NCBI GenBank assembly: GCA_029782215.1
Contig: JAKOVD010000098.1
Span: 186,001-250,000, forward strand
Source of the DNA: Chloroflexota bacterium
Lineage (GTDB): Bacteria > Chloroflexota > Anaerolineae > J102
Direction of reading: 5' to 3'
Length of the DNA: 64,000 nt
Position numbers and translations under genes: made by a program. Below, in pieces: positions 23,107-31,141 of this stretch. Numbering within the stretch: position 1 is the first letter of the stretch; each line of letters opens with the position of its first letter. The notes under the pieces were generated by a model. That model was not told the DNA's origin and searched no databases. It worked only from the letters and a program-made list of their open reading frames with translations.

Positions 23107-24648
23107 GTGAAATCATCAAAGCGCAAGCTTGCGGTCGCGATGGCGGCTGCGTTCATCCTGATGTTGGTGGTGGCTGCCGTCACGACGATGGCGGGCACTG
23201 CGCCTGTGGCCGATCTGCTTGTCAACGGCGGCTTTGAGGGTGGGTTCAGGGCCGTCGATGGCTGTGGGATGGTCGGCAACGGCTGGGGCTGCTTCACCAC
23301 CGGCGGCCGCGGCGGCTACGGCTTCTACGATGACCAGTGGGACAGGGTCGTTGCCGGCGGCAAGAACGCCCAGCTCATCGAGGTCAACACCAAGAAGGAT
23401 TTCGGTGACCAGGGTCGCACCGCTGGCATCTTCCAGACCGTCAAGGTGGTCAGAGGCCAGACCTATGACCTTACGTTCCAGGCCTTGATCAGGGCCGATG
23501 ACCTGCAGGGCGGCGGTGATCCCTGGCGCTATGTCATGCTGGTCGGGTTCTCCCATGATGGCGGCGGGGTGTGGCAGTATGCGCAAACCCAGGAAGTCAA
23601 CGTGGGACCCATCCAGGATCGCGTCAATCCCACGGGCTACTACCCTGTGCATTTGACCGTCACTGCGCAGAGTGACACCCTCACGATCTTCATCGCCGGC
23701 CGCATGAAGTGGGGCGACTGGAATCGCGAGGTCGATTTCGACATCGACAACGTAGCGTTGGTGGGTCCTGTGCCGGGACCGCATGTGCCGCACGTGCCGC
23801 CTGTCTGGAAGGTGAAAGTGCCCGGCGGCAAGCACCCGGTTCCCACCCCCGTGGCGCAGGTGGTCTGCGATGGTCCCAACCTGCTGTGGAACGGCAACTT
23901 CGAGTCCGGCTTTGACCCGTACGGCACTGCCAGCTACTGGGCGCCCTACAACAACGGCGGTCAGTCGAACTATGGCTACTACGACGATATGTGGCCGTTG
24001 GTGGTGGCCGAAGGGCAGCACGCGCAGCTCCTGGAGATCAACTCCCGGAAGCTGACGGTTGAGCCTGACAAGGACCGCATGATCGGCATCTTCCAGCGAG
24101 TGAGCGGGCTGAAGCCTGGCGCGACCTATCAGTTGAGCCTCAAGGCCATGATTCGCGAGGATGGCAACCATAACGACGAGGATCCCAACCGCTACGAAGT
24201 CTACTGGGGCTACCGCAACGGGTGGATGCCGATCGCCAATGCCGGCGATCTCACCGGCTGGACGGGTATCCCCATCAACGCCATCTACGAGCGCAAGGCA
24301 CCCGGCGCCTACAGCAGCTACACGACGCAGTTCGTGGCCTCGGACAAGGATATGCTGCTGTATCTGCTCGGCCTGAAGAAGTGGGCGACGCAGGAGCGCG
24401 AGGTGGACTTCGACTTCGACGCCGTTGAGCTGCACCAGTGCCGCCCTGTGCTGCCCCAGGATGGGGGACATCACGACGATCACGGCGGCCAGCCTCCCGC
24501 CTGCATCTATGTCGTCCATCGTGGTGACACGCTGAGCGGCATTGCTGCCCGCTACCAGACCACCGTCAAAGCCCTGGCAGAGATGAACCACATCCGCAAC
24601 GCTAACCTGATCCGCAACGGCCAGAAGCTGCACGTGCCTTGCTGGTGA
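23107..24648 (+). CDS. Secreted LysM protein with two tandem carbohydrate-binding-like modules
   Basis: 513 residues from GTG 23107. A signal peptide (basic KSSKRK, then a hydrophobic stretch to about residue 30) leads into two related modules of about 190 residues. These begin [11 protein letters not shown] and [11 protein letters not shown] and share GYGFYDDQW / [15 protein letters not shown] / QLLEINS, GIFQ, and [11 protein letters not shown] / [11 protein letters not shown]. They resemble carbohydrate-binding jelly-roll modules. A His/Asp/Gly-rich linker precedes a C-terminal LysM ([18 protein letters not shown], about 465-512) that would bind peptidoglycan. No catalytic domain is seen. 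Its own promoter and terminator make it a monocistronic, probably abundant wall-associated protein. Confidence 0.85.
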   Translation: MKSSKRKLAVAMAAAFILMLVVAAVTTMAGTAPVADLLVNGGFEGGFRAVDGCGMVGNGWGCFTTGGRGGYGFYDDQWDRVVAGGKNAQLIEVNTKKDFGDQGRTAGIFQTVKVVRGQTYDLTFQALIRADDLQGGGDPWRYVMLVGFSHDGGGVWQYAQTQEVNVGPIQDRVNPTGYYPVHLTVTAQSDTLTIFIAGRMKWGDWNREVDFDIDNVALVGPVPGPHVPHVPPVWKVKVPGGKHPVPTPVAQVVCDGPNLLWNGNFESGFDPYGTASYWAPYNNGGQSNYGYYDDMWPLVVAEGQHAQLLEINSRKLTVEPDKDRMIGIFQRVSGLKPGATYQLSLKAMIREDGNHNDEDPNRYEVYWGYRNGWMPIANAGDLTGWTGIPINAIYERKAPGAYSSYTTQFVASDKDMLLYLLGLKKWATQEREVDFDFDAVELHQCRPVLPQDGGHHDDHGGQPPACIYVVHRGDTLSGIAARYQTTVKALAEMNHIRNANLIRNGQKLHVPCW

Positions 24649-24686
24649 GGTTCTAGGACGTCCCTGCCGATCTGGTCACTATGACA

Positions 24687-24719
24687 AAGGCCCCGGTCAC
24701 ACGACCGGGGCCTTTTCTT
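24687..24719 (+). terminator. Rho-independent terminator after the LysM protein gene
   Basis: AAGGCCCCGGTC (24687-24698), loop ACAC, GACCGGGGCCTT (24703-24714): a perfect 12-bp stem followed by TTCTTG. It lies 38 bp after the stop codon. Confidence 0.9.
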
Positions 24720-24761
24720 GTATGTTTTGTCGCGGCGAGCCTTCAGTGGACGCGTTGGAGA

Positions 24762-24791
24762 CTGCTTCGCTGCGCTCGCGGTGACATGGCG
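24762..24791. repeat. Fragment resembling a dispersed intergenic repeat
   Basis: The words ACTGCTTCGCTGCGCTCGC and GGTGACAT lie between the terminator and miaB. Similar TGCTTCGC/TGACAT strings recur at 56,580-56,730, which suggests copies of one small dispersed element. Confidence 0.35.
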
Positions 24792-24801
24792 AAGGGAGAT
24801 T

Positions 24802-26163
24802 TCAGGTGGGGGTGGGCGCGTCAGTGGCCAAGCCCTGCATGGCCCAGGGACTGGTTGAGGTGATCTGCACCGGAACGAGCTGGCCCCGCAGGTCACGGCT
24901 GTCTTCGAAGAACACCAGCCGGTTCTGGGGGGTCCGGCCGCGCCACTTGCCTTTGTGCTTCTCCTCGACCAGGACTTCGACTGCGGCGCCCTGCCAGCGC
25001 TCGTTGATTTCGCCGCTGATGCGCTCGTGCTGGGCCTCGAGCAGGGCAAGCCGCCGGTGTTTCTCGGCATCGGGGACGTCGTCGTCCATCTTGCGCGCGC
25101 TCACCGTGCCGGGGCGAGGGCTGTAGCGGGCCATGTGGGTCTTCTCGAGATGCAGCTCCTCGAGGATATCGTAAGTGCCCTCGAACTGCGCTGCGGTTTC
25201 GCCGGGAAAGCCGACGATCACGTCGGTATGGATGGCGGCGCCGGGTACGATGTGGCGGATGCGGGCGACGAGGCGGCGGTAGTCATCGACAGTGTAGCCG
25301 CGCCGCATATGAGCCAGCACCTCGTCATCGCCGGCCTGGATCGGAACCTCGATGTGGGGCATCACCTTGGGCAGGGCGGCGACCGCCTCGAGCAGCCTGT
25401 CGTCCAGGTAGTTGGGGTGGCTGGTGAGGAAGCGAATGCGCAGCAGGCCGTCGACCGCGTGGACGGCTTCGAGCAGCGCCGTGAGGTCGGTCTCGCCGTC
25501 GAGGTCATAGCCGTACCGATCGACGATCTGGCCGAGCAGCGTGACCTCGCGCACACCCTGCGCAACGAGACCGCGGACCTCGGAGACGATCTCAGCCAGG
25601 GGACGGCTGCGTTCCACACCGCGGCGGAAGGGGATGATGCAGAAAGTGCAGGCATGGGAGCAGCCGTAGACGACGGGCACGTTGGCCGCAACCGGCGCTT
25701 CCCCCAGCAGGGCCAGGTGCTTGATCGAGGCCGTGGGGTAGGCGCCATCCTGAAGCTCGTGGCGGCTCCTGAGCTGCTGCATCTCGATCGCGGCCAACTC
25801 CTCCTCGATCAGCCGGCTGCGCAGATGCCCGACCAGCGGCGCGGCCTCACTGGGCGCCATAAAGACGTCGACCCAGGGGTAGGCCTCGACCAGCTTCGGC
25901 GAAGGCCGGACCCCGACCATACAGCCCATCAGGGCAAGGGTGCGATCGGGATGGGCTTTGCGCCAGGGCTTGAGCGCGCCCAACTTGCCCTGGGCTTTGT
26001 CCTCGGCGCTCTGACGGACGACGCAAGTATTGAGGACGATGACGTCTGCGGCATCGACATCGTTGGTGGGTTCGTAGCCCAGCTTCTCCAGCTCAGCGCC
26101 GACGTGCGTGGAGTCGGCGACGTTCATCTGGCAGCCGATGGTCCAGATGTGGTATTTGTTCAT
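24802..26163 (-). CDS. miaB: tRNA-2-methylthio-N6-isopentenyladenosine methylthiotransferase MiaB
   Basis: 453 residues. The UPF0004 domain has cysteines 11, 47 and 81 for the auxiliary cluster. The radical-SAM motif CSHACTFC supplies Cys168, 172 and 175. A C-terminal TRAM-like domain follows (about 385-440). The enzyme adds methylthio groups to i6A37 in tRNAs. The opening TIGCQMNVADS and IIPFRRG favour MiaB over RimO or MtaB. It is flanked by genes of unrelated function. Confidence 0.92.
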   Translation of the reverse strand: MNKYHIWTIGCQMNVADSTHVGAELEKLGYEPTNDVDAADVIVLNTCVVRQSAEDKAQGKLGALKPWRKAHPDRTLALMGCMVGVRPSPKLVEAYPWVDVFMAPSEAAPLVGHLRSRLIEEELAAIEMQQLRSRHELQDGAYPTASIKHLALLGEAPVAANVPVVYGCSHACTFCIIPFRRGVERSRPLAEIVSEVRGLVAQGVREVTLLGQIVDRYGYDLDGETDLTALLEAVHAVDGLLRIRFLTSHPNYLDDRLLEAVAALPKVMPHIEVPIQAGDDEVLAHMRRGYTVDDYRRLVARIRHIVPGAAIHTDVIVGFPGETAAQFEGTYDILEELHLEKTHMARYSPRPGTVSARKMDDDVPDAEKHRRLALLEAQHERISGEINERWQGAAVEVLVEEKHKGKWRGRTPQNRLVFFEDSRDLRGQLVPVQITSTSPWAMQGLATDAPTPT

Positions 26164-26302
26164 GACGCCTCCGTTGGTGCTCCCATGTGCGTGGGGCCAA
26201 CAGCAGAGAGGATGTGAAAGAAGGCGGCATCATACCACGGCAGACAAGCGGGGTGAAAACGGCAGTAGGGGAGACGTCCACGGCCCCTAACTGCTCGCGG
26301 AA

Positions 26303-26331
26303 TTGGCCGTTGGCCCCCGGCGCGGTATGAT
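26303..26331 (+). promoter_or_regulatory. Promoter giving a probable leaderless transcript
   Basis: TTGGCC (26303-26308), a 17-bp spacer and TATGAT (26326-26331). Initiation is predicted at about 26338-26339, which is the ATG itself. Confidence 0.6.
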
Positions 26332-26338
26332 CGGCGCT

Positions 26339-28354
26339 ATGTATGGCAAGGCCGGAGACAGTCGGCGCGCGCCACAGGCACTCGCCAGGGGGCGCCTAAG
26401 CTCGCGCCTGGTGGTCTTGGGGCTGCTGGCGCTTGCGGCCGGTCTCAGATGGATGCAGCCCGGCCTGGTTGAGTACAAGTACGACGAAGCGCACATCGCC
26501 AGCCTGGCCCTCGACGTGGCACGGGGAGGCGGCTGGCCCCTGCTCAGCGGTGGGACGACCCTGGGCCTGCCGCGGTCGGCCTTCGACGTCTACCTCCTGG
26601 CGCTTCCGCTCGTCGGCATTGCCCGGCGTCCCGAGGCGGCAGTCTGGTTCCTGGGCAGCCTCGGCGTGTTGGCGGTGGCCCTCACCTATGGACTCGGGCG
26701 TCGCGTCGGGGGCGAGCGCGTGGCAGTGCTGGCCGGGCTGTACATGGCGTGCAACCCCTGGCTGGTGGCCTACGACCGCAAGCTCTGGGCGCATATCCAG
26801 GTGGTGTTCAGCGTTGCCCTGCTGTGGGTGGCCTGGGAGGTCGTCGTGGCTGCCAGACGCCGGGTGTCGCTGCTTTTCCCCATCCTGGCGGCGCTGCAGC
26901 TCCTGAGCCACGTTCTGGCGCTGGTCCAGGCGTTGAGTTGGCTTGGCGCTCTCCTGGTTGCACCCCGGCGTTGGGCCCAGCGTTTCATGGCGGCGGGCGT
27001 GTTCGTCGCTGCCCTGCTGTTGGCGCCCTATGCCTACGCCCTGGCTGGGCAGGGTGGCGGGCTCAACAGTCCGGCTGCTTCTGCCGCCAGGTCTGCGGGA
27101 GGAACGGAGCGTTGGCTGTTCGCACGCCAGGTGCTGGGAGGCACGGGGCTTTCCAGCCTCGTCGGTCTGCGTGCCGACGCTACGCTCCTCTGGCGCACCG
27201 CCGAACTGGCAAGCTGGCTGGTGCTGCTCCTGGCCTTGCTTGGCCTCATCAGGGCTGCTCTCTGGCTGCGGTCGCCGCGGCGCCGGGACGGAGGCAAGCT
27301 GCTGCTTGCCTGGACGGTGGGTCCGCTGTTGGCGCTGGCCTTCGGCCCGCTGCGGGTGTACCCTCAGTACTGGACGGCGCTGCTGCCCCTGCCGGCACTG
27401 TACGTGGCCCTGGGCGCGGATGGCCTGATGGCCGGTACCAGGCGCCGGAGCCCAGAAGCCAAAGGCTGGGTCCATGCAGCCGGGGCCGCTGCTGTCGCGG
27501 CACTTGTGTTGCTTTGGGCGGCAAGCTACGCCGGCGTCCTCAGCGCCTGGGATGGTGGGGCGGGCAGCGCGGCTGCCGGCATCCCCCTCAAGCGCTGGCA
27601 GAGTACATTGGCTCTTGCCAGACAATGGGCACAGGCCGCGGGCACGGACCAGGTGAAAGTGGTTGTCAATGGCATCGATCCGGGACAGGAGCACGAGCCT
27701 GCCGTTGTCGCCAGTCTGATCGGAAGCCCGCCGTATGCTCGTTTTCTGGCACCGACAACGCCGGCGCCGCTGCTGCTGTCCGACAGCGTTGACAGCCTCT
27801 ATCTATGGGCGCTGTCGGCCCCGGATGCCGGCGCGCCCCTGGCCCGCCTGGGACAAGAGGTCTGGCAGGGTGAGCTGGCCGCCGGGGTGCCGCCCGCCCG
27901 GCTCTATCGCCTGCCGGCAGCGGGCGCGGCGGGACTAGCCTATACGGCGCTCCAGCCGCCGCCTACGTTCGATGCCGGCCTGCAGCTCCTGGGCTACGCC
28001 TTTCCGGAAGCGCCAACGGGTGCCAGCGGCTCCTCTGACCAGGGAACAAGGACGGTGGATGTGACGCTCTTCTGGCGCGTCCTTGATCCACCGGCGGCAG
28101 TAAAGAGCGGGGACTACACAGCGTTCAACCACGTGCTCAACGACAGCGGCGAGCGCGTCGCCCAAGCCGATGGCATGGCCCTGCTCAGCCGAGATTGGTG
28201 GCCTGGCGATATCCTTGTGCAGCCGTACCGGGTCGAACTGCCTCCAGGGGACTATACGTGGCGGGTCGGGCTCTACAGCCGCGCGGACGGACGACGGGCA
28301 CAGGTCAACGGCGGCAGCGACGCCGTCGACCTGCACCCGCTCCAGGTTCGTTAG
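26339..28354 (+). CDS. GT39-like polytopic membrane glycosyltransferase
   Basis: 671 residues from ATG 26339. About ten membrane segments run from residue 20 to about 400, with the early luminal acidic motif YKYDEAHIA that in ArnT/PMT-type enzymes (GT-C fold) holds the catalytic Asp/Glu. A long exported C-terminal domain follows (about 420-671). Upstream in-frame starts are possible, but 26303 falls on the -35 element, so 26339 is preferred. Substrate unknown; a polyprenyl-linked sugar donor is expected for the family. It is convergent with the glutamate dehydrogenase gene (34-bp gap). Confidence 0.8.
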   Translation: MYGKAGDSRRAPQALARGRLSSRLVVLGLLALAAGLRWMQPGLVEYKYDEAHIASLALDVARGGGWPLLSGGTTLGLPRSAFDVYLLALPLVGIARRPEAAVWFLGSLGVLAVALTYGLGRRVGGERVAVLAGLYMACNPWLVAYDRKLWAHIQVVFSVALLWVAWEVVVAARRRVSLLFPILAALQLLSHVLALVQALSWLGALLVAPRRWAQRFMAAGVFVAALLLAPYAYALAGQGGGLNSPAASAARSAGGTERWLFARQVLGGTGLSSLVGLRADATLLWRTAELASWLVLLLALLGLIRAALWLRSPRRRDGGKLLLAWTVGPLLALAFGPLRVYPQYWTALLPLPALYVALGADGLMAGTRRRSPEAKGWVHAAGAAAVAALVLLWAASYAGVLSAWDGGAGSAAAGIPLKRWQSTLALARQWAQAAGTDQVKVVVNGIDPGQEHEPAVVASLIGSPPYARFLAPTTPAPLLLSDSVDSLYLWALSAPDAGAPLARLGQEVWQGELAAGVPPARLYRLPAAGAAGLAYTALQPPPTFDAGLQLLGYAFPEAPTGASGSSDQGTRTVDVTLFWRVLDPPAAVKSGDYTAFNHVLNDSGERVAQADGMALLSRDWWPGDILVQPYRVELPPGDYTWRVGLYSRADGRRAQVNGGSDAVDLHPLQVR

Positions 28355-28388
28355 GACGGGACGCTGGGAGGGGCGCCCGGTCCGGCGC

Positions 28389-29648
28389 TCAGGGGTAGAT
28401 GCCCCGGACGTTGATGGCCTCGACGACCCGGCCAATGGCCAGCGTATAGGCCGCCGTGCGCATGTCGATGCGCTTCTCGAGGGCCGTCTCCCACACGGCG
28501 TGGAAGTTCTCCAACATGATGCGGCGGAGGCGGTCGACGATCTCGTTTTCTGTCCAGAAGAAGCCCTGCAGGTCCTGCACCCACTCGAAGTACGACACCG
28601 TGACGCCGCCGGCGTTGCAGAGAATGTCGGGGATGAAGGTTGCCCCTTTGTCCAGCAAAATGTCTTCGCCCTCGATGGTGCAGGGACCGTTGGCGCCTTC
28701 GGCGATCAGCCTGGCCTTGACCCCGGGCGCTACCAACTCGTCGATGACGCCTTCCAGGGCAGCCGGGACCAGCACATCGCAGTCGCAGGTGAGCAGCTCG
28801 GTATTGTCAATGGCATCGGCTTCGTTATATGAGGTGACCGTGCCGGCCTCCTTCTGGTGGCGCAGGACGTCGCGCACGTTCAGGCCGCGTGCGGCATAGA
28901 TGCCGCCGTTGACGTCGCTGATGGCGACGATCTTGCAGCCCTGTTCCCATAGGCGCAGGGCCGCCACGGAACCCACGTTGCCGAAGCCCTGTACGGCCAC
29001 CCGTGTGTTGTTCGGGTCGAGACGCAGATGGCGCATGGCCTCGAGCGCGGTGAACATCACGCCAGTGCCGGTGGCCTCGATGCGGCCCTGCGAACCGCCG
29101 ATGCTGATGGGCTTGCCCGTCACGACGGCGGGCGTGCTGTAGCCGCGATGCATGGAGTAGGTATCCATGATCCAGGCCATGACTTCCGGATTGGTGCCCA
29201 CGTCCGGCGCCGGAACGTCGCCTTCCGGGCTGATCAGGATACTGATCTCGGTGGCATAACGCCGCGTCAGATGGCGCAGCTCGTTCCGCGTCAACTGCTT
29301 GGGATCGACTTGCACCCCGCCCTTGGCGCCGCCGTAGGGGATGTTGACCAGGGCACACTTCCAGGTCATCCACATGGCAAGCGCCCGCACCTCGTCGAGG
29401 GTGACGTCTGGATGGTAGCGGATGCCGCCCTTGGTGGGGCCCTTGACCGTGCTGTGGTGCACGCGATAGCCGGTGAACATGCGAATGCGGCCGTCGTCCA
29501 TCACCACCGGAAAGTGAACGATAAGCTCGCGCTTCGGCGTGACGAGATACTCGACCATGTCGCTGTCGAGATTCAGGTAGCGAACCGCTTTGTTGAATTG
29601 GGCCCGGGCCACGTCCGACGCACTGTACCGACGCTTCGTCGCAGTCAT
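28389..29648 (-). CDS. gdhA: Glu/Leu/Phe/Val dehydrogenase (glutamate dehydrogenase)
   Basis: 419 residues from ATG 29646-29648, with AGGAGGAA upstream. Signature regions: [13 protein letters not shown], the catalytic [31 protein letters not shown] and the NAD motif GFGNVG. It interconverts glutamate and 2-oxoglutarate plus ammonium. The length suits the hexameric class of about 420 residues. The longer open frame reaching 29744 has no family similarity. Glu/Leu/Phe/Val dehydrogenases cannot be told apart reliably from motifs alone; glutamate is the most common substrate. Confidence 0.88.
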   Translation of the reverse strand: MTATKRRYSASDVARAQFNKAVRYLNLDSDMVEYLVTPKRELIVHFPVVMDDGRIRMFTGYRVHHSTVKGPTKGGIRYHPDVTLDEVRALAMWMTWKCALVNIPYGGAKGGVQVDPKQLTRNELRHLTRRYATEISILISPEGDVPAPDVGTNPEVMAWIMDTYSMHRGYSTPAVVTGKPISIGGSQGRIEATGTGVMFTALEAMRHLRLDPNNTRVAVQGFGNVGSVAALRLWEQGCKIVAISDVNGGIYAARGLNVRDVLRHQKEAGTVTSYNEADAIDNTELLTCDCDVLVPAALEGVIDELVAPGVKARLIAEGANGPCTIEGEDILLDKGATFIPDILCNAGGVTVSYFEWVQDLQGFFWTENEIVDRLRRIMLENFHAVWETALEKRIDMRTAAYTLAIGRVVEAINVRGIYP

Positions 29649-29843
29649 GTTGGTTCTTCCTCCTTGAAGACCATGTAGACTCTGCCATTTGGCATGGCGA
29701 TGGCTTGATTCTAATCCGCCTGGCGCGGGATGCCAAGCCGGCACGCTCCTGCTTTTCGAGCGGTCCCGACTTCCCCACCCTGGTGGGCTCTCCGCCGCCG
29801 TGCGTCTGCCAACCCAATGCCCTGACGCTGCCGGCGCCGAGTG

Positions 29844-29875
29844 ACCGGGGAGGCCAGCATGCCGGCCTCCCCGGT
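29844..29875. other. Strong hairpin between the GDH and DUF3048 genes
   Basis: ACCGGGGAGGCC (29844-29855) and GGCCTCCCCGGT (29864-29875) form a perfect 12-bp stem with an 8-nt loop. It lies 10 bp past the stop of the DUF3048 gene, so on the minus strand it could end that transcript, but no T-run follows in either direction. Confidence 0.55.
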
Positions 29876-29884
29876 GATATGTCC

Positions 29885-31117
29885 TTAGTTGGATGTGACC
29901 TTCATGTCAAGGGGCACGACCTGCCACCAACTGTTACCAGGCTTGAGGGGAAGGTCGTTGCCGTTGGCATCGACAAATCGGAAAGGGGCGTTACGTTCGT
30001 CACGCACCCACTTGCCTTCGAAGACCTGGCCATCGCGGAAGATCTTCAGGGGACCTTCTCCCCAGATCTGTTCCTCGACCGAGCAGTTCCGGCAGTTCTG
30101 ACCCTCGCCCAGGCGGTCGGTGCCGTGCTCCACAATCAGGGTGACGACGTGATTGGCGCCGATGACGACGACATTGACGGCGTTGACCTGCTCGCCCGTC
30201 GCCTGGTCGATGTGGGGGCTGCCGCCGGCCCACCGCAGCCAACGGCCGCTGCCGGCGTCGTACTGCCAGCGCACGGGCAGCACAGGGTAGGGGATGTTGA
30301 CTGCTGCTGCGGGTTTGCCGCCGGCGGGCGCGGCCTGGCTGAAGACCGTTTTGAGCGTTGGCTTGGGAGGTGTGTTCCAGCCGCGACTAGCCGCTGTCCG
30401 GCGGAGAACGGAGGTATCGACGAAAAGGTTGTTGGGCGGTCCCCAGGTGGTGTCGCGGAAGTAGGAGGGGCCGTTGAGCGCCTGTTCGATGATCTGGTCC
30501 TTCAGGTCCGAATTGTAAAGCTGGTCGCGCACGTCCTTGACGGCGCCGGAGAAGCCGAGGACGGCGTCAAAGATGACGGGGAGGTCGCGATCGATCAGGC
30601 GAGCGCTGCGAATGGTGCCCACGCGCGGGGCATCCTGGCTCTGAAACAAGGAGGTGAAGCGCGTGTAGTTGTACTCGACGCGGCTTTCAACCACGATATC
30701 GGCCTTGTTGAGCCCCGCCTGGCGTTGATGGGCGATCTCATCATTGGAGATCTTGATCGCCAGGGGGCGCCGCTGCAGGACCGTCGGGTCAAGACGCTCA
30801 CCGGTGAACGGGGAGACGCCGGGGTCCAGGGCCGGATTGATGACGTTGGGGTCGGCTGTGGCCGTCGGCGTGGGCGTGGGAACGGGTGTCGGCGTGTCGG
30901 TCCCGACCGGGGTGGGCGTCGGGACGGGGGTGTTCGTCGGCGGAGGCGTTGGCGTCGGCGTCGGCGGCGTCGTCGCTTCTGGGACCGGGGTTTTGGTGGG
31001 GGTCGGCGTGGCCGCCGGCTGGCTGCCGCATCCGGACGCCGCCAGCGCCAGGACGACGAGGAGGACGGCGGCACAGAGGAGTGGAATGAGGCGAGGATTT
31101 GCTTTCATGGTTGGCAT
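29885..31117 (-). CDS. DUF3048 lipoprotein (YerB-like)
   Basis: 410 residues. A signal peptide ends in the lipobox LAASGC (Cys about residue 30), followed by a 60-residue Pro/Thr spacer that would lift the domain off the membrane. The DUF3048 body starts at about residue 100 ([27 protein letters not shown]) and ends at [13 protein letters not shown]. The biochemical role of this family is not established. A start at 31108 (MKANPR) is equally possible. It lies 24 bp downstream of the large sensor kinase, so it may be co-transcribed. Confidence 0.88.
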   Translation of the reverse strand: MPTMKANPRLIPLLCAAVLLVVLALAASGCGSQPAATPTPTKTPVPEATTPPTPTPTPPPTNTPVPTPTPVGTDTPTPVPTPTPTATADPNVINPALDPGVSPFTGERLDPTVLQRRPLAIKISNDEIAHQRQAGLNKADIVVESRVEYNYTRFTSLFQSQDAPRVGTIRSARLIDRDLPVIFDAVLGFSGAVKDVRDQLYNSDLKDQIIEQALNGPSYFRDTTWGPPNNLFVDTSVLRRTAASRGWNTPPKPTLKTVFSQAAPAGGKPAAAVNIPYPVLPVRWQYDAGSGRWLRWAGGSPHIDQATGEQVNAVNVVVIGANHVVTLIVEHGTDRLGEGQNCRNCSVEEQIWGEGPLKIFRDGQVFEGKWVRDERNAPFRFVDANGNDLPLKPGNSWWQVVPLDMKVTSN

Positions 31118-31141
31118 TGAGGGTGGGAATGGGAGTCGGAA

